From the NCBI GenBank assembly GCA_964351195.1, contig CAYGNI010000017.1:1-25333 (forward strand): a stretch of 25,333 bases of DNA, given 5' to 3'. The position numbers were made by a program, and so were the translations under genes. Positions 22,445 to 25,333 of the stretch are shown piece by piece. The stretch is from TMED27 sp964351195. Its GTDB lineage: Bacteria > Pseudomonadota > Alphaproteobacteria > Micavibrionales > Micavibrionaceae. The notes under the pieces were generated by a model. That model was not told the DNA's origin. It made no database searches and saw only the letters and a program-made list of their open reading frames with translations. Each line of letters opens with the position of its first letter. Positions within the stretch are counted from its first letter, which is position 1.

Positions 22445-23574
22445 GACTGCACCTCAGAGGCCTGTTTATATAAAATCTGCCTGCGAAACTGTTCGCCCGC
22501 GCCACTCAACATAAATAAACAAAAGCCGCTTGGTATAATCACCAACAAATATGCCAGTATCTGGAACACATCGCTGCTTCGGGCAAAGTTGAAAACAGAC
22601 ATGTAAAGACCTTGCACAACCGTCACACAAAGCACAGCAATGAGAATTCGTTTCCCCTGTCCACGCCGATCAAACGGTCCTAAAAGCAAAACCGTACAAG
22701 AAAAAAGCGCAAACAAAAGCGCCAGGAACGGGCTTAAAATCCGCTTATGCATCTCCAACATAAAGTTCCTCAGATTTTTAACATCAACAGCATTATCCAA
22801 ATCAGGGTTCAAAAGCTCAAAAATTGTCCGCTCATCGGCTTCCTGCCAGCGCTCACCAACAGGCTCAGCATCAGGCAGATTAATGGTGTAGCGATCAAAA
22901 TTAAGCCGGTTCAAAACCCCATTCTTCGAATTGAACTCCTGCCGCGCGCCTTCAAAAACGATAACTTCTTGCCCTTCATCCGTGGACAGCAACAAACCCC
23001 GCTTGGCAATCACCGTCGATGGATTTTGCGTTTCATCCCGGCGATCATCAATCATAATACCAAGCAATTCCCCCGACGCAGATTTATCTCGGATATAAAC
23101 AGTAAGCCCATCGCCAAATTGATTGAACACCCCTTGCCGGAACAATACATTGGAAAACTCGGACTTAATACGATCACGCATATCTTGCATTTTGGAGAGC
23201 GCCTTCGGCGCCGCCCACATCGTCATCACCATCAAGAACAGCGTCACAATCAAAGACAAAACAATCGCCGGACGCGCCAAAACCATCGGCGATACGCCCG
23301 AAGCTCGCATAACAATCAATTCGGAATCCGAAATCATGCGGTTATAAACGAATAAGACTGCCGTCATAAGCGAGAGCGGCAAAATGACTTCAAAAAATCG
23401 CGGCAAAGCCAAAAGCGTCAAAAACCAAAATAAACTACTCGACGCCCCTGATTCAATCACAAGTTCCAAAAACTTCAAAGACTGCGTTAAAACAACAATA
23501 ACCGACAATGTCACCGCGACGAAAACTGTCGCAATACTCAAATTTTTAAGCATGTATCGATCAAATACGTTCAT
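22441..23574 (-). CDS. lptF: LptF, LPS export permease subunit
   Basis: The 377-aa protein begins MNVFDRYMLKNLSIATVFVA, the typical LptF start, and has three N-terminal hydrophobic segments, including the LPRFFEVILPLSLMTAVLFVYNRMISDSELIVMRASG region shared by the LptF/G family. A periplasmic jellyroll domain (about 130-260) and three C-terminal segments follow. It partners LptG and LptB to move LPS out of the inner membrane. GAAAGA lies before the ATG. It is divergent from pepA (100-bp gap), the same gene order as pepA-lptF-lptG in E. coli and many other proteobacteria, and overlaps lptG by four bases. No clear operator is visible in the divergent gap. Confidence 0.94.
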   Translation of the reverse strand: MNVFDRYMLKNLSIATVFVAVTLSVIVVLTQSLKFLELVIESGASSSLFWFLTLLALPRFFEVILPLSLMTAVLFVYNRMISDSELIVMRASGVSPMVLARPAIVLSLIVTLFLMVMTMWAAPKALSKMQDMRDRIKSEFSNVLFRQGVFNQFGDGLTVYIRDKSASGELLGIMIDDRRDETQNPSTVIAKRGLLLSTDEGQEVIVFEGARQEFNSKNGVLNRLNFDRYTINLPDAEPVGERWQEADERTIFELLNPDLDNAVDVKNLRNFMLEMHKRILSPFLALLFALFSCTVLLLGPFDRRGQGKRILIAVLCVTVVQGLYMSVFNFARSSDVFQILAYLLVIIPSGFCLFMLSGAGEQFRRQILYKQASEVQS

Positions 23575-23674
23575 ACATAGATCTTTCGTGTAACTTTACC
23601 CTTTGCCAAATGCACTTCGTGTCATACATATTTATTACAAGACACAACAAATTGAAAACCAATAAGACAAAAAC

Positions 23675-25204
23675 ATGACACTCAAAATTTCATTCGCCAA
23701 AAAAACACCCGCAAATGCAAAAACGCTGGTCATCCCTGTATATACAGATTCCAAACTCAGCCCGGCTGCCAAAACCCAAGATACAATCGAAAAAGGCTTC
23801 ATCGCCCATGTCCTAAAATCCAGCCCAACATTTAAAGGCAATCTTGGCCAGACAATCACCATCAGCATGCCCGAAAAAAGCGAGGCAACGCGGGTCATAC
23901 TCTTGGGACTGGGTAAAGCAGACGAACTCACCGCCCTCAAAAGCGAAGAAGCCGGTGGCAAACTCTTCCTAACGCTTAAAGCGATGGGCTGCGATAACGT
24001 CGCCCTTTTGTGGGAAAATGATAAAGCCCTGAAAAACGTGAAAAATGAGGAATTAATCGCACATCTCGCCGCTGGCTTGAAACTGCGCTCTTACAATTTC
24101 GACACGTATAAATCAAATAAAGACGATAAAGACAAAGCACCCGCCCTCAAAAACATCTCAATCGTGTATGAGCATAGTGCCAATGCAAAAATCATATTTG
24201 GCAATCTGGAGCATATAATCGCCGGTGTTTTCACGGCCCGCGATTTAGTCAACGAGCCCCCAAACCACCTCTATCCGGATGCGTACGCTAAATTCATCAC
24301 CAGGGAATTAAAACCATTAGGCGTACAGGTCGAAATCATCGATGAAAAGAAAATGGCCAAGCTCGGCATGGAAGCCATCTTCGCCGTTGGCAAAGGCTCC
24401 GAGCGCCAGCCCCGCATGGTCATCATGCGCTGGAACGGCACACCCAATAAAACAAGCAAGAAACACCGACCGGTCGGTCTTGTTGGAAAAGGCGTCACTT
24501 TTGATACTGGCGGCATCTCTTTGAAGCCAGGTGCGGGTATGGATGAAATGAAAATGGATATGGGCGGCTCCGCCGCTGTGGTCGGCACCATTAAGGCCCT
24601 CGCGCTGCGCAAAGCGAAAGTGGACGTGGTTGGAATCGTTGGCCTCGCCGAAAATATGCCATCCCATAACGCGTACAGGCCCGGCGATATCATCGGCTCG
24701 CTCTCAGGCAAGACAATTGAAGTCCTCAACACGGATGCCGAAGGCCGCCTCGTCCTTGCAGACTGCCTCACCCACATCCAAAACACGTACAAGCCGAAAT
24801 TTATCATCGACCTCGCCACACTCACAGGTGCGATGATGGTCGCTCTGGGTCATGAATATTGCGGCACATTCGTCAATGACAACGACCTATGGTCACAAAT
24901 GGAAACCGCCAGCGCCACTACGGGCGAAAAGCTCTGGCGTATGCCTTTGGATGAGGTTTACAAAAAGGATATGGTCAGCAACGTCGCCGACCTCCAAAAC
25001 CTTGCGAAATCCGGCCGTATGGCAGGTGCCTGCACCGCTGCCGGTTTCCTTGAACATTTCATCGAAAAAAACACGCCCTGGGCCCACATGGATATCGCTG
25101 GCACCGCCTGGCGCAAATCCGACCAGCCAACCGTACCCAAATACGGCTCCGGCTTTGGCGTACGTGTTTTAACTGAACTCATCAGCAAAAATTATGAAGG
25201 TTAG
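23675..25204 (+). CDS. pepA: leucyl aminopeptidase (peptidase M17)
   Basis: The 509-aa protein has the M17 catalytic domain at about 190-509. Residues equivalent to E. coli PepA lie at a +2 offset: Lys272, Asp277, Asp295, Asp354 and Glu356 for the two metals, and Lys284 and Arg358 for catalysis. The NTDAEGRL signature (352-359) is intact. The N-terminal domain (1-185) is less conserved, as usual. It removes N-terminal residues from peptides in the cytoplasm as a hexamer; in E. coli it also binds DNA. The ribosome-binding site is weak. It is divergent from lptF, a conserved neighbourhood. A palindrome resembling the NemR-like operator lies inside the coding region at 24465-24478. The next gene starts 11 bases before its stop. 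Confidence 0.97.
   Translation: MTLKISFAKKTPANAKTLVIPVYTDSKLSPAAKTQDTIEKGFIAHVLKSSPTFKGNLGQTITISMPEKSEATRVILLGLGKADELTALKSEEAGGKLFLTLKAMGCDNVALLWENDKALKNVKNEELIAHLAAGLKLRSYNFDTYKSNKDDKDKAPALKNISIVYEHSANAKIIFGNLEHIIAGVFTARDLVNEPPNHLYPDAYAKFITRELKPLGVQVEIIDEKKMAKLGMEAIFAVGKGSERQPRMVIMRWNGTPNKTSKKHRPVGLVGKGVTFDTGGISLKPGAGMDEMKMDMGGSAAVVGTIKALALRKAKVDVVGIVGLAENMPSHNAYRPGDIIGSLSGKTIEVLNTDAEGRLVLADCLTHIQNTYKPKFIIDLATLTGAMMVALGHEYCGTFVNDNDLWSQMETASATTGEKLWRMPLDEVYKKDMVSNVADLQNLAKSGRMAGACTAAGFLEHFIEKNTPWAHMDIAGTAWRKSDQPTVPKYGSGFGVRVLTELISKNYEG
24465..24478. promoter_or_regulatory. operator-like palindrome ACCGACCGGTCGGT inside pepA
   Basis: This perfect 14-bp palindrome differs by one central base from the three NemR-like operators, and it is also preceded by ACACC-type flanks (AAACACC). 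It encodes part of the conserved HRPVGLVGKG stretch of PepA, so protein constraint can explain much of it. A functional site is possible but unsupported. Confidence 0.2.
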
Positions 25205-25333
25205 CGTTAGACAGCTTTGCATCGATGACTGGAACATACTGCGCAGTATGCGCCTGCAGGCCCTAAAAGAATGCGAAGGCATGTATCTGAGCTCCTATAA
25301 ACAAGGCCTCGAACGTACACCCGAAGATTGGCA
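25194..25333 (+). CDS. N-terminus of a GNAT-family acetyltransferase, cut by window end
   Basis: An ATG at 25194 overlaps the end of pepA by 11 bases in another frame and opens a reading frame to the window edge (46 codons visible). The peptide begins MKVSVRQLCIDDWNILRSMR and continues LQALKECEGMYLSSYKQGLE, then ERTPEDW. The pattern of a short beta-strand, DW, R-x-x-RLxAL and a later W is typical of the first helices of GNAT acetyltransferases. The overlap with pepA suggests translational coupling. The acetyl-CoA motif would lie beyond the window, so the assignment rests on the N-terminus only. Confidence 0.7.
   Translation, partial: MKVSVRQLCIDDWNILRSMRLQALKECEGMYLSSYKQGLERTPEDW

Noticed and set aside
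24271..24825. 184-aa minus-strand ORF opposite pepA
   Set aside because: Antisense shadow of the conserved M17 catalytic domain; no ribosome-binding site and no recognisable domain.

Overview
The window looks like chromosomal DNA from a Gram-negative alphaproteobacterium of moderate GC content. The evidence is an MlaA/MlaC outer-membrane lipid-transport pair, the LPS exporter subunits LptF and LptG divergent from pepA, an MlaA-type lipobox, and three DotA/TraY-like proteins. A Micavibrio-like lineage would fit, but that is an inference from gene content, not a demonstrated placement. Coding density is high and no gap longer than 300 bases lacks a gene. No rRNA, tRNA, CRISPR array or transposase gene was seen.

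Layout. (1) 1-1143: a secreted, apparently degenerate SNase-like protein ending in a very G-rich tract, then an acidic hypothetical protein. (2) 5145-1201, minus strand: six genes in one direction. They are a 47-aa cysteine-tailed small protein (too short for routine ORF calling), an AhpD-like carboxymuconolactone decarboxylase, an NTF2-fold DUF1348-type protein, a TerA-like protein, a Na+/Ca2+ exchanger and TerD. The first three share near-identical GAAAGGAG ribosome-binding sites. They lie behind a promoter whose spacer carries the probable operator of the divergent TetR regulator at 5417. A terminator-like hairpin sits inside the run, and a 106-bp palindromic element separates TerA from the exchanger. 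(3) 5983-8740: a second TetR regulator (single Cys, NemR-like) with tag, a nitroreductase and a pirin. Three identical copies of the 14-bp palindrome ACCGACCAGTCGGT lie in front of these genes. This reads as a compact electrophile/oxidant-stress regulon. (4) 8755-11032: a RimJ/RimL-type acetyltransferase and the ABC-F protein EttA. (5) 11227-19644: three consecutive DotA/TraY paralogs of 913-945 aa in one operon, with no other type IV secretion gene in view. Two carry an EF-hand-like Ca2+ loop, and all three keep the same four cysteines. (6) 21167-19654: MlaA then MlaC, convergent with the DotA operon. (7) 23574-21323: LptF-LptG, divergent from pepA (23675-25204), followed by the start of another acetyltransferase that runs off the window.

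The parts most worth following up are the tandem DotA trio with calcium loops, the NemR-like regulon, the cysteine-tailed small protein, and the Ter/Ca2+-exchanger operon. All functional statements come from reading motifs; no database search was run.
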